Source: Gammaproteobacteria bacterium UBA5338 (GTDB taxonomy: Bacteria; Pseudomonadota; Gammaproteobacteria; Pseudomonadales; UBA5862). Taken from it: a stretch of 14,353 nt of DNA. The stretch lies in the NCBI GenBank assembly GCA_002408105.1, contig DHQM01000107.1, positions 1 to 14,353 of the forward strand, in the 5' to 3' direction. The notes beneath the pieces were generated by a model. The model had not been told where the DNA came from, did no database searches, and was given only the letters and a program-made list of their open reading frames with translations. The translations under genes were made by a program, and so were the position numbers. Shown here one piece after another: positions 8,270 to 14,353 of this stretch. Within the stretch, counting starts at the first letter, position 1. The number at the start of each line of letters is the position of its first letter.

Positions 8270-9883
8270 CTACATGCGACCGACACCAAAGGTATTGGGC
8301 TGCAGGTTGCGGTGGTCACCCTCCCAGCAGACGTCCAGCAAAAAACCAAGCAGCGTTCGGGTATCGCGTGGGTCGATGATGCCGTCGTCCCAGAGCCGCG
8401 CAGAGCCGTAGACCGTACCGGCAGCTGCGTCGAGCGCGTCCTTGGTTTCCTTTTCGAGCTTGGCGATCATCTCTTCATCTGGGGGCACGCCCATGCGCGC
8501 GAACTTGGCCTCGGAAATGATGCGCATCACCATGCCGGCCTGGGTCCCCCCCATGACGGCAGTGTGCGCAACCGGCCAGGCGAAGATGAAGCGCGGGTCG
8601 AGGCCACGCCCGCACATTGCATAGTTGCCAGCGCCGTAAGACGCCCCAACGACGATGGTGATTTTCGGCACCCGGGTGTTGGCGACGGCCTGAAGCATTT
8701 TCGAGCCATGCTTGATGATGCCGTTCTGCTCATACTCCGTACCCACGTTGAAGCCAGTGGTGTTCTGGAAAAACAGAATCGGGATCTGCGCCTGGTCACA
8801 GAGCTGGATGAACTGCGCAGCCTTGGCCGACCCGGTGTGGGTGATGGGGCCGTTGTTGCCGATGAAGCCGCAGCGGTGACCTTGCACAGACAGGTGTCCG
8901 CATACCGTGTGCGCGTCCCATAGCCCTTTAAATTCGAGGAATTCGGACCCATCAGCAATTCGTGCCAAAACCTCTTTCAGGTCGTAGGGCATCCTTGGGT
9001 CTTTGGGCACAATCCCCAGCAGCTCTTCCGCACTGAACAGCGGCTCCTTGAACGAGCGCTTGGGGCGTGGGGGAACCTGTTCATTCCAAGGAATCTGGCC
9101 CATCACCGCACGCGCCAGCCGAATGCCATCGGCATCATCCTCGGCCAGATACTCCGCGCAACCGGAGACAGAGCAGTGCATTTCCGCGCCACCCAACTCC
9201 TCATCGGTGGCGACTTCGCCAGTGGCCGCCTTGAGGAGCGGCGGACCGGCCAGAAACATCTTGGCCCGTCCCTTCACCATGATGATGTAGTCGGAAAGGC
9301 CGGGCTGGTAGGCCCCACCGGCAGTGGCGTTACCGTGCACCACGGTCACCTGCGGGATGCCTTTTGCCGACATGCGGCTCTGGTTACAAAAGCCTCGTCC
9401 GCCGTCGACAAATACATCCGCTGCCTGTGTAAGGCGCGCACCGCCGCTTTCGGTCATGGAGACCAGGGGCAGGTTGTTCTGCATGACAATCTCTTGCATG
9501 CGGAAGGCTTTCTTCCCGGTTGCAGGCCCGCCCGTGCCGCCTTTGTAGGCCGAGTTCGATGCGTTGACCATGCAACGGATGCCCTGGACATATCCAATGC
9601 CCATGATGTTTCCACCACCACCGCCATCGGGGTCTTCTGGGTCCATTTGGTAACCGGCCAGGGTGGACAACTCCAGGAACGGTGAGCCTGGATCCAGCAG
9701 CATCTCGACCCGCTCACGTGGCATGAGTTGGCCCCGCTCGCGGAACTTCTTCTCGGCCTTGTTGGCTTGTTCGATCATCTTGCGCTCGATCGAGCGAAAT
9801 GCCTCGATCTGCTCAAGCATGTACTCTCTGTTTTCCTTGAAGGTCGCGCTGTTGACGTCCAGCATCGATTCAATTACGGGCAT
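8270..9883 (-). CDS. Acyl-CoA carboxylase beta subunit (carboxyltransferase), AtuC/MccB type
   Basis: The protein has 537 residues, as expected for MccB/AtuC-type carboxyltransferase subunits (about 535-540). It has the paired crotonase-like halves. The N-terminal half has TESGGARL (144-151) and NATAGGAYQPGLSD (185-198), then FLAGPPLLKAATGE (210-223) and LGGAEMHCSVSG (230-241). The C-terminal half has FFQNTTGFNVG (371-381) and VGASYGAGNYAMCGRG (412-427), which supply the second oxyanion hole. It transfers CO2 from biotin-carrier to an enoyl-CoA, normally onto the gamma-methyl of a beta-methyl-branched substrate. The ATG at 9883 has AAGGA nine nt upstream. Its neighbours (AtuA-family protein, hydratase, two dehydrogenases) favour a geranyl-CoA-like or other branched substrate over plain leucine breakdown. 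That is inference; the pocket residues would need alignment with MCC and GCC of known structure. Confidence 0.92.
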   Translation of the reverse strand: MPVIESMLDVNSATFKENREYMLEQIEAFRSIERKMIEQANKAEKKFRERGQLMPRERVEMLLDPGSPFLELSTLAGYQMDPEDPDGGGGGNIMGIGYVQGIRCMVNASNSAYKGGTGGPATGKKAFRMQEIVMQNNLPLVSMTESGGARLTQAADVFVDGGRGFCNQSRMSAKGIPQVTVVHGNATAGGAYQPGLSDYIIMVKGRAKMFLAGPPLLKAATGEVATDEELGGAEMHCSVSGCAEYLAEDDADGIRLARAVMGQIPWNEQVPPRPKRSFKEPLFSAEELLGIVPKDPRMPYDLKEVLARIADGSEFLEFKGLWDAHTVCGHLSVQGHRCGFIGNNGPITHTGSAKAAQFIQLCDQAQIPILFFQNTTGFNVGTEYEQNGIIKHGSKMLQAVANTRVPKITIVVGASYGAGNYAMCGRGLDPRFIFAWPVAHTAVMGGTQAGMVMRIISEAKFARMGVPPDEEMIAKLEKETKDALDAAAGTVYGSARLWDDGIIDPRDTRTLLGFLLDVCWEGDHRNLQPNTFGVGRM

Positions 9884-9981
9884 TGTTGTTATTCCTTAGG
9901 TACAGCTGTGGGCCGGAGAAAATTGGCTGTGCGATCGACCTCGGGCGCGGGTCATGCCTTGCCCGGAACTGGTGAATGCGT

Positions 9982-10788
9982 TTAGCAGCCCTTCCACACC
10001 GGTTTGCGTTTTTCCATGAAAGCGGTGATGCCTTCCCGCGCGTCTTCGGTCTGCAGGGTGCGGTCAAGCATGCTCTTCAGGTAGGGGATGGCTTCATCGA
10101 ATTCCATCAGTTCCTGCCGGTAAAAGGCCTCTAGACCGAGCCGCATCGTGGCAGGAGACAGGTTCGCGAGCTCCTCGGCCAGGGTATCCACCCGTTGGTC
10201 CAACTGGTCAGCCGGAACGACTTCGGTCGCCAACCCAAGCGCAAGGGCCCTGCTGGCATCCACCTTGTAGCCCCGCATGATGAAATCGAGACCGGAACGT
10301 CTTGGCATGACCCGAAACAGTCCCGCCATCACCATATAAGGCCAAAGGCCCCGCTTAATTTCCGGTGCACTGAAGTAGATGTGCTCGGCCGCGATCACAT
10401 GGGTCGCGTTGCATGTCATGAGCAGGCCACCGGCCAACACCGGGCCCTGTGCCTTCACAATGACCGGCTTGCACAGATCACGCAGCAGCGAGGCAAGCTC
10501 CCGCCCATCATCGACCTTGGGTACGGTGCTGATGGATTCACGGGCGTCCCCACGCATGGCGCCAAGGTCCCCGCCCGCACAGAACACATCGCCCTTGGCC
10601 GCCAGCACCACCACGCGAATGTCGGGATCCTGTTCAGCCACACGCAGTGCGTAGGTCAGCTCGGTGCCGAGCGTTGGGCTGATGGAGTTCTTTTTGTCGG
10701 GGCGGTTCAGGGTAATGGTCATGATGTGGTCGGCCACATCGACCAACACGCACTCGAACACCAGCCCGTCGGTACTCAAATTAGACAC
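9982..10788 (-). CDS. Enoyl-CoA hydratase/isomerase (crotonase) family, possible AtuE/LiuC-like hydratase
   Basis: The protein has 268 residues; AtuE and LiuC hydratases are close to this length. Crotonase landmarks are ITLNRPDKKNSIS (24-36), the CoA-binding/oxyanion segment FCAGGDLGAM (69-78), GPVLAGGLLMTCNATHVIA (115-133) and FSAPEIKRGLWP (139-150). The second catalytic glutamate of classical enoyl-CoA hydratases is kept (E143), but the first falls on Gly121, a pattern I recall from several LiuC/AtuE-like hydratases of glutaconyl-type CoA esters. It is expected to hydrate the carboxylase product. The start is GTG 10788: GGAGG (minus strand, about 10798-10802) lies nine nt upstream and the next residues fit the family, whereas the ATG at 11040 lies inside the preceding gene. 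It lies 70 bp after the AtuA-family gene and 98 bp before the carboxyltransferase gene. Confidence 0.87.
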   Translation of the reverse strand: MSNLSTDGLVFECVLVDVADHIMTITLNRPDKKNSISPTLGTELTYALRVAEQDPDIRVVVLAAKGDVFCAGGDLGAMRGDARESISTVPKVDDGRELASLLRDLCKPVIVKAQGPVLAGGLLMTCNATHVIAAEHIYFSAPEIKRGLWPYMVMAGLFRVMPRRSGLDFIMRGYKVDASRALALGLATEVVPADQLDQRVDTLAEELANLSPATMRLGLEAFYRQELMEFDEAIPYLKSMLDRTLQTEDAREGITAFMEKRKPVWKGC

Positions 10789-10858
10789 TGCCGCAGCCCT
10801 CCATTTTCTTTTTGGTTGTCGGTGATGACCAAGCGCAAGGTTCGCTTTTGATTTTTGC

Positions 10859-12637
10859 CTAGCAGACTCGCGGGATCGCGGTTGGAATGTCAACGACCTT
10901 GGCGCGCAGGTATTCCCCCAGTGTCTTGGCCTGCGGATCCATCCGTGTGGAAGAGGACACACCGTCCTGCAATATGTCGTGGATGTAGAAATTGAGCGCG
11001 AACAGGTTCGGAAATTCATGCCGTTCGATTTCGAATTCACTGACGTCGACCATGATTTCCTTCAACCGCTCAACGGTCAGGAATTCGCGCAGAAATGCGT
11101 AGGACTCAGGGGTCGTCCCCCATATGCCGACGTTGGCGGAGCCCCCCTTGTCACCGGAACGCGCTGCGTACACACGACCAAGTGCAGTGGGCTCGGTTGG
11201 TCCGGAAGGTACAGGCGGGATATCGAAACCAGGCTTTTCGACCACCGCCTCGGGCAACCCGAGCTGCGAGGTCGGCGCCAGGGTCAAGGTGCTGTCTCCA
11301 CAAGTGACCCGTTCTTCAATGTGCGCGCTGTCAACCAACGAGGGCCAGTACTTGATAAAAGCCTGTGGCTTCCCGGCGGACTCGATGATGGAAAACCCGG
11401 GCACGTTGGCCAGCCCCATCTCGATCAGCTTCGGAGTCAAGTGTGGCCCCACGAGGTTTTGGTCCTGCGAGAACAGGTTGACCCGAAACATCGAGAAGGC
11501 TTCTTCATTGGTCGGCGGGTTGGGCTTTTGCAGCGGGATAAACTGCGTCTCAACACGCTCGAACTGGTCGCGGCCGCCGAGCATGCTGAGGTACGCATCC
11601 AGGAAGGTATTCGCCTTCTTTTCCGCGTCGAGACCGTACACACCCGCGACCAGCTTGTTCTTGAAGCCGCCCATGGTGTTGATGCAGACCTTGTGTTGCG
11701 GTGGCGGATTCGAGCCCTTCACACCGGAAACCCGCACGCGGTCTTCGCCGGCCTGTTCAATGCGCATCGTATCGAAGTGGGCAATCACGTCCGGATTCAG
11801 GTACTGCGTCCCACGAATCTCATACATGATCTGGGCGGTCACGGTGCCAACAGACACCCGCCCACCGGTCTCCGGGTGCTTGGTCACCACAAAAGAGCCA
11901 TCCCGGTGAATCTCGGCCAGCGGATAGCCAACATTTACAAAACTCGGAACTTCCTCGAAAAAGGCATAGTTGCCACCAGTGGCCTGACACCCACATTCAA
12001 TCACGTGCCCGGCGGCCAACGCACCGGCCAGCTCGTCCCAGTCATCACGCTTCCAGCCGAACTTCCAGGCTGCAGGTGCCATCACCACTGCCGCATCGGT
12101 CACGCGAGGTCCAATCACGATGTCCGCACCCTGGTTGAGCGCTTCGACCATGCCCCAGCACCCAAGGTAGGCATTGGCGGTGACCGGAGGAATGGTGGAG
12201 TCGGCCAACGCACGGCCCTTGTCCATGTTGATGAAAGGCTCGCCCTGTTCTTGCAGGGTCGTCAGCCGCGGCTGCAAATCATCCCCTTCGATGTAGGCAA
12301 CTTTCGGATTGAGGCCAAGGCGGTGCGCCAACTCCAGAGTCGCCTCAGCACAGCCCTTGGGGTTGAGCCCACCGGCATTGGTCACGACCTTGATCCCGCG
12401 ATCAAGGCAGGTGCCCATGACTTCTTCCATTTGCTTGTAGTGGGTGTTCACCCAGCCGCGGGAGGCGTCCTTCAATCGCTGGCGAAACAAAATCACCATG
12501 GTCAGCTCAGCCAGGTAGTCACCCGTGAGCACATCGATTGGTCCGCCTTCGACAAGCTCTCGAGCGGCAGACACCTTGTCGCCGTAGAACCCGCTGCAGT
12601 TTCCAACGATGATGCGGTCGCTGTCAGAACCCGCCAT
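10859..12637 (-). CDS. atuA: Acyclic terpene utilisation AtuA family protein (DUF1446)
   Basis: The protein has 592 residues, full family length. The N-terminal AtuA/DUF1446 domain begins with IIVGNCSGFYGDK and continues through TGDYLAELTM, VTNAGGLNPKGCAE and GADIVIGPRVTDAAVV to about residue 450. The C-terminal AtuA-like domain starts near 485, with ARSGDKGGSANVGIWG (492-507) and PNLFALNFYIHDIL, then STRMDPQAKTLGEYL. AtuA is needed for growth on citronellol/geraniol-type terpenes in pseudomonads, but to my knowledge no reaction has been assigned. ATG 12637 is chosen because AAGGAG ends eight nt upstream; an in-frame GTG at 12646 would sit on top of that site. It is the first gene of the minus-strand set. 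The conserved Gly- and Asn-rich blocks suggest an enzyme acting on a CoA ester or acid, which is inference only. Confidence 0.93.
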   Translation of the reverse strand: MAGSDSDRIIVGNCSGFYGDKVSAARELVEGGPIDVLTGDYLAELTMVILFRQRLKDASRGWVNTHYKQMEEVMGTCLDRGIKVVTNAGGLNPKGCAEATLELAHRLGLNPKVAYIEGDDLQPRLTTLQEQGEPFINMDKGRALADSTIPPVTANAYLGCWGMVEALNQGADIVIGPRVTDAAVVMAPAAWKFGWKRDDWDELAGALAAGHVIECGCQATGGNYAFFEEVPSFVNVGYPLAEIHRDGSFVVTKHPETGGRVSVGTVTAQIMYEIRGTQYLNPDVIAHFDTMRIEQAGEDRVRVSGVKGSNPPPQHKVCINTMGGFKNKLVAGVYGLDAEKKANTFLDAYLSMLGGRDQFERVETQFIPLQKPNPPTNEEAFSMFRVNLFSQDQNLVGPHLTPKLIEMGLANVPGFSIIESAGKPQAFIKYWPSLVDSAHIEERVTCGDSTLTLAPTSQLGLPEAVVEKPGFDIPPVPSGPTEPTALGRVYAARSGDKGGSANVGIWGTTPESYAFLREFLTVERLKEIMVDVSEFEIERHEFPNLFALNFYIHDILQDGVSSSTRMDPQAKTLGEYLRAKVVDIPTAIPRVC

Positions 12638-12720
12638 GGCTAACACTCCTTAGGATAGCGGCCCGTTCGCGCGTGGGATGAAGAGTGAGGACCCACGATT
12701 CAGAGCCGTGCTGAGATTGA

Positions 12721-12726
12721 ATTTTA
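12721..12726 (-). promoter_or_regulatory. Possible -10 element for the AtuA-family gene
   Basis: On the minus strand this reads TAAAAT, five of six matches to the -10 consensus, inside the AT-rich core of the divergent region and about 85 nt before the ATG. No recognisable -35 hexamer lies 16-18 nt upstream, so it would be a weak or activator-dependent promoter. The palindrome at 12726-12738 falls exactly in its spacer. Confidence 0.3.
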
Positions 12727-12738
12727 TTGTTGCGCAAT
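12726..12738. promoter_or_regulatory. Candidate operator: ATTG-n5-CAAT palindrome around TTGCGCAA
   Basis: ATTGTTGCGCAAT is an inverted repeat with arms ATTG/CAAT, extendable by one more T/A pair (12725 and 12739). It contains the perfect 8-bp palindrome TTGCGCAA at 12730-12737. It overlaps the possible -10/spacer of the minus-strand gene set, a position typical of TetR-family repressor sites. The regulator and function are inferred; no binding-site consensus was compared. Confidence 0.35.
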
Positions 12739-12776
12739 AGAGTAAACGGTGCCGAAGAAGCGAAGCAACAGGCGCC

Positions 12777-12815
12777 TTGACAAGCTTGCCAGGCCCATAA
12801 TGAGCGTTCTTGTCA
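12777..12815 (+). promoter_or_regulatory. TTGACA box and flanking 7-bp inverted repeat upstream of the acyl-CoA dehydrogenase genes
   Basis: A perfect -35 consensus TTGACA lies at 12777-12782, about 115 nt before the ATG at 12897. A CATAAT hexamer (12796-12801) follows with a spacer of only 13 nt, too short for a standard sigma-70 promoter, so the true -10 is uncertain. TGACAAG (12778-12784) and CTTGTCA (12809-12815) form an exact 7-bp inverted repeat with centres 31 bp apart, about three helical turns, bracketing the possible -10. This arrangement could serve a repressor or activator. Confidence 0.35.
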
Positions 12816-12896
12816 CCCGAGCCGCGTGGATGATAGGTTGCTTGCCATTTTGTGTTGGGCCCGGCCAACGAACCCGTTCAACAAAGGGGCGATGTC

Positions 12897-14105
12897 ATGC
12901 AAACCCAAGAGTCAACCGAGCACCGCGAATTCCGGCGAGAAGTGGCAAGCTGGCTCGCCGAGAACCGGCCCGCAAAACCGGACTTCATCCTGCCGCAGTC
13001 TTTTATGGAGGTGGACACGCCACAGCAGTTCCATTTCCTGCGCGAATGGCAGCACCAAGTGTATGACGCGGGCTACCTCGGCATGGCCTGGCCCAAGGAG
13101 TACGGGGGCTGGGGTCAGCCACAGGCGCTGCAAGACATTGCCACCCAGGAGATGGTGCGGGCAAACGTCCCGTTCATGGTCAACGCCATCGGCCTCAATT
13201 GGGCGGGCCCGACGATTCTGCACCTCGCGTCTGAAGACCAAAAGAAAGCCTACATCCGCCCGATCCTGACTGGAGAGGAAATCTGGTGCCAAGGGTTTTC
13301 GGAGCCGGACCATGGGTCAGACCTCGGCAACGCGCAGTGTCGGGCGACCCGCGATGGAGATGAGTTTGTCATCAACGGGTCGAAAATTTGGACCAGCCTC
13401 GGCGTCTACGCCAAGCACATGATCTTGCTTGCCCGTTCGATTCAGAATACCGAGAGCAAGTACGCTGGCCTCAGCTTTTTTCTCTGCCCCATGGATGCCC
13501 CCGGCATCGAAGTGATCCCGATCAAGAAAATCACCGGAGAATACGGGTTCAACCAAACGGTATTCACCGATGCCCGAATCCCCGCGTCCACACTGGTCGG
13601 GGAGGAAGGCAAAGGCTGGATGGTCGCCATGATGACCCTGGCATTCGAGCGGGGCGCTGCCGGCGGCCAGGCGGGCGGCAACAGTTCAACCATTTTTACC
13701 GTCAAGGACGTGGTCGAAATGGCCAAAACATTGCGGCGCGATGGGCAGCCGGCACTTGAGGACCCCAGGGTCCAGGACCGGCTACTCGACTTCGTGATCG
13801 ACCAGCGCAGCATTGCCCTCACTGGCCAGCGCGCAAAAATTGAAGCCCTTTTGACCCCAGAACGCCCCAGTGCCCCGGCCATGATGGGCAAGCTGTTCGG
13901 CTCGGAGTTCATGCGCCGACTCGCTTACTTTGCAGTCGAACTGCAAGGCGGCCAGGCAGGCCTGTACATGGGAGACCCCGAGACAGTCTCTGGCGGAGAG
14001 TGGCAGCGGGCGGCGATGAATGCGTACTCCGCAACCATTGGCGGCGGAACCAGCGAGGTGCAACACAACATCCTCGGCGAGCGTGTGCTCGGCTTGCCCA
14101 AGTAG
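12897..14105 (+). CDS. Acyl-CoA dehydrogenase family protein (FadE-type), first of a tandem pair
   Basis: The protein has 402 residues. Family features: N-terminal helical domain with LGMAWPKEYGG (61-71); the FAD/substrate segment QGFSEPDHGSDLG (132-144) and KIWTS (163-167); and the C-terminal FAD-contact block GGGTSEVQHNILGERVLGLPK (382-402). The Glu used as catalytic base in medium/short-chain enzymes (the E of YEGT) is Gly382 or Gly383 here. Instead LAFERG places Glu251 at the position used by isovaleryl-CoA and long-chain enzymes, so activity on a branched or long substrate is plausible. It would introduce the alpha,beta double bond needed before carboxylation. The ATG at 12897 has AAGGGG eight nt upstream; a frame-open start at 12852 lacks this. 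A second dehydrogenase gene starts 31 bp downstream. Such pairs often form heteromeric alpha2beta2 dehydrogenases in steroid and isoprenoid catabolism, which is inferred here. Confidence 0.92.
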   Translation: MQTQESTEHREFRREVASWLAENRPAKPDFILPQSFMEVDTPQQFHFLREWQHQVYDAGYLGMAWPKEYGGWGQPQALQDIATQEMVRANVPFMVNAIGLNWAGPTILHLASEDQKKAYIRPILTGEEIWCQGFSEPDHGSDLGNAQCRATRDGDEFVINGSKIWTSLGVYAKHMILLARSIQNTESKYAGLSFFLCPMDAPGIEVIPIKKITGEYGFNQTVFTDARIPASTLVGEEGKGWMVAMMTLAFERGAAGGQAGGNSSTIFTVKDVVEMAKTLRRDGQPALEDPRVQDRLLDFVIDQRSIALTGQRAKIEALLTPERPSAPAMMGKLFGSEFMRRLAYFAVELQGGQAGLYMGDPETVSGGEWQRAAMNAYSATIGGGTSEVQHNILGERVLGLPK

Positions 14106-14136
14106 ACCGCCCTGCAACGATCAAGGAGTCATCCCA

Positions 14137-14353
14137 ATGTTGAGCCCCGCAGGACAGATCGAATTCAGCGAAGAACAAGGCCTGATCAGTGACTCGGCCA
14201 TCAACTTTTGTCGCGACCGCTGCCCCATCGAAAAGGTGCGCACCTGGATCTCCGGCGACATCGGCTACGACCCCAGTGTCTGGCGAGAAATGGCCAGCCT
14301 CGGCTGGGGGGGCAGAGCGGGCCCCGCCCCCCACGGGGGGGGGGGGGCCCCCC
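14137..14353 (+). CDS. Acyl-CoA dehydrogenase family protein, second of the pair, 5' fragment cut by the window end
   Basis: Only about 72 codons are present and the frame is still open at the last base. AAGGAG (14123-14128) lies eight nt before the ATG. The N-terminus, with FSEEQGLISDSAINFCRD and VWREMASLGW, is the helical start of an acyl-CoA dehydrogenase; after LGW the family normally reads roughly x-G-[IL]-x-x-P-E-x-x-G-G. Here that stretch reads GGRAGPAPHGGG: spacing is kept but residues have turned into Gly, Ala and Pro, coinciding with G/C homopolymers, so codons after about 14307 are unreliable. Co-transcription with the preceding dehydrogenase is likely (31-bp gap). The catalytic residue cannot be examined, so whether this is the active or the structural partner is unknown. 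Confidence 0.78.
   Translation, partial: MLSPAGQIEFSEEQGLISDSAINFCRDRCPIEKVRTWISGDIGYDPSVWREMASLGWGGRAGPAPHGGGGAP
14308..14353. other. Low-complexity G/C terminus, probable sequence artefact
   Basis: The final 46 bases consist almost only of G and C, including a run of 13 G (14335-14347) followed by six C. They fall within a conserved part of the acyl-CoA dehydrogenase gene and replace expected residues by Gly, Ala and Pro while keeping the frame. Base-calling decay at a contig end is the simplest explanation. Confidence 0.7.

Larger units (their letters stand above)
12638..12896. promoter_or_regulatory. Divergent promoter region of the carboxylase and acyl-CoA dehydrogenase gene sets
   Basis: This 259-bp gap separates the AtuA-family gene (-) from the first acyl-CoA dehydrogenase gene (+) and is the longest well-delimited non-coding stretch in the window. 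Its middle (about 12715-12750) is clearly more AT-rich than the surrounding coding DNA. Shine-Dalgarno sequences for both flanking genes lie at its ends: AAGGAG on the minus strand at 12646-12651 and AAGGGG on the plus strand at 12883-12888. It contains two palindromic candidate operators and partial promoter hexamers, annotated separately. A shared regulator of both gene sets would act here; none is encoded in the window. Confidence 0.7.

Noticed and set aside
10825..10860. Hairpin-plus-T-run resembling a terminator on the plus strand (AAGCG...CGCTT then TTGATTTTT)
   Set aside because: The stem is only five bp and no plus-strand gene ends there; on the strand being transcribed the T-run becomes A-rich, so it would not terminate.
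10789..11040. N-terminal extension of the hydratase from an ATG at 11040
   Set aside because: It would overlap the 3' end of the AtuA-family gene by about 180 nt in another frame, and its residues do not match the crotonase family. The GTG at 10788 has a good ribosome binding site.
10979..12643. A 554-codon open frame on the plus strand opposite the AtuA-family gene
   Set aside because: It is the antisense shadow of a fully conserved gene in GC-rich DNA; its translation is low in recognisable motifs, and no ribosome binding site precedes it.
1..14353. CRISPR array, insertion sequence, toxin-antitoxin pair, tRNA or riboswitch
   Set aside because: No spaced direct repeats, transposase motifs, small gene pairs or RNA signatures were found on reading both strands. 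The genes have coherent metabolic functions and uniform base composition.

Overview
The window is GC-rich, densely coding bacterial DNA with short intergenic gaps, several GTG starts and clear Shine-Dalgarno sequences. Gene content (an AtuA-family terpene-utilisation protein with a biotin-dependent acyl-CoA carboxylase, a fused NDP-forming acyl-CoA ligase/GNAT protein, and an outer-membrane-type secreted protein) points to a Gram-negative member of the Pseudomonadota, most likely a gammaproteobacterium. I cannot name a genus. I see no rRNA, tRNA, CRISPR array, insertion sequence or prophage gene.

Left part (1-6173), a mixed neighbourhood: an FAD-dependent L-2-hydroxyglutarate-oxidase-like enzyme (+) converges, with an 18-nt overlap of coding ends, on a SERHL-like alpha/beta hydrolase (-). 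Upstream of the hydrolase on the same strand is a small flavodoxin-like protein with a GTG start. Divergent from it is a 208-residue secreted, probably outer-membrane beta-barrel protein. Next is an 890-residue fusion of an NDP-forming acyl-CoA ligase with a C-terminal GNAT acetyltransferase. These genes do not form an obvious single pathway.

Right part (6201-14353), a catabolic island: on the minus strand, in order of transcription, lie an AtuA-family protein, a crotonase-fold hydratase, the carboxyltransferase subunit and the biotin carboxylase/biotin carrier subunit of an acyl-CoA carboxylase. Across a 259-bp divergent promoter region, the plus strand carries two consecutive acyl-CoA dehydrogenase genes; the second is cut by the window end. 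This matches the logic of the leucine/acyclic-terpene (Liu/Atu) pathways: dehydrogenate a beta-methyl-branched acyl-CoA, carboxylate the vinylogous methyl group, then hydrate. The make-up differs from the Pseudomonas atu cluster: the dehydrogenase is a tandem pair, and no atuB/atuG-type reductase, CoA-lyase, AMP-forming CoA ligase or TetR regulator is in view. The true substrate, and the role of the AtuA protein (a family without an assigned reaction as far as I know), are the open questions. The divergent promoter region holds two palindromic candidate operator sites.

The last ~46 bases collapse into G and C homopolymers and look like unreliable sequence at a contig end.
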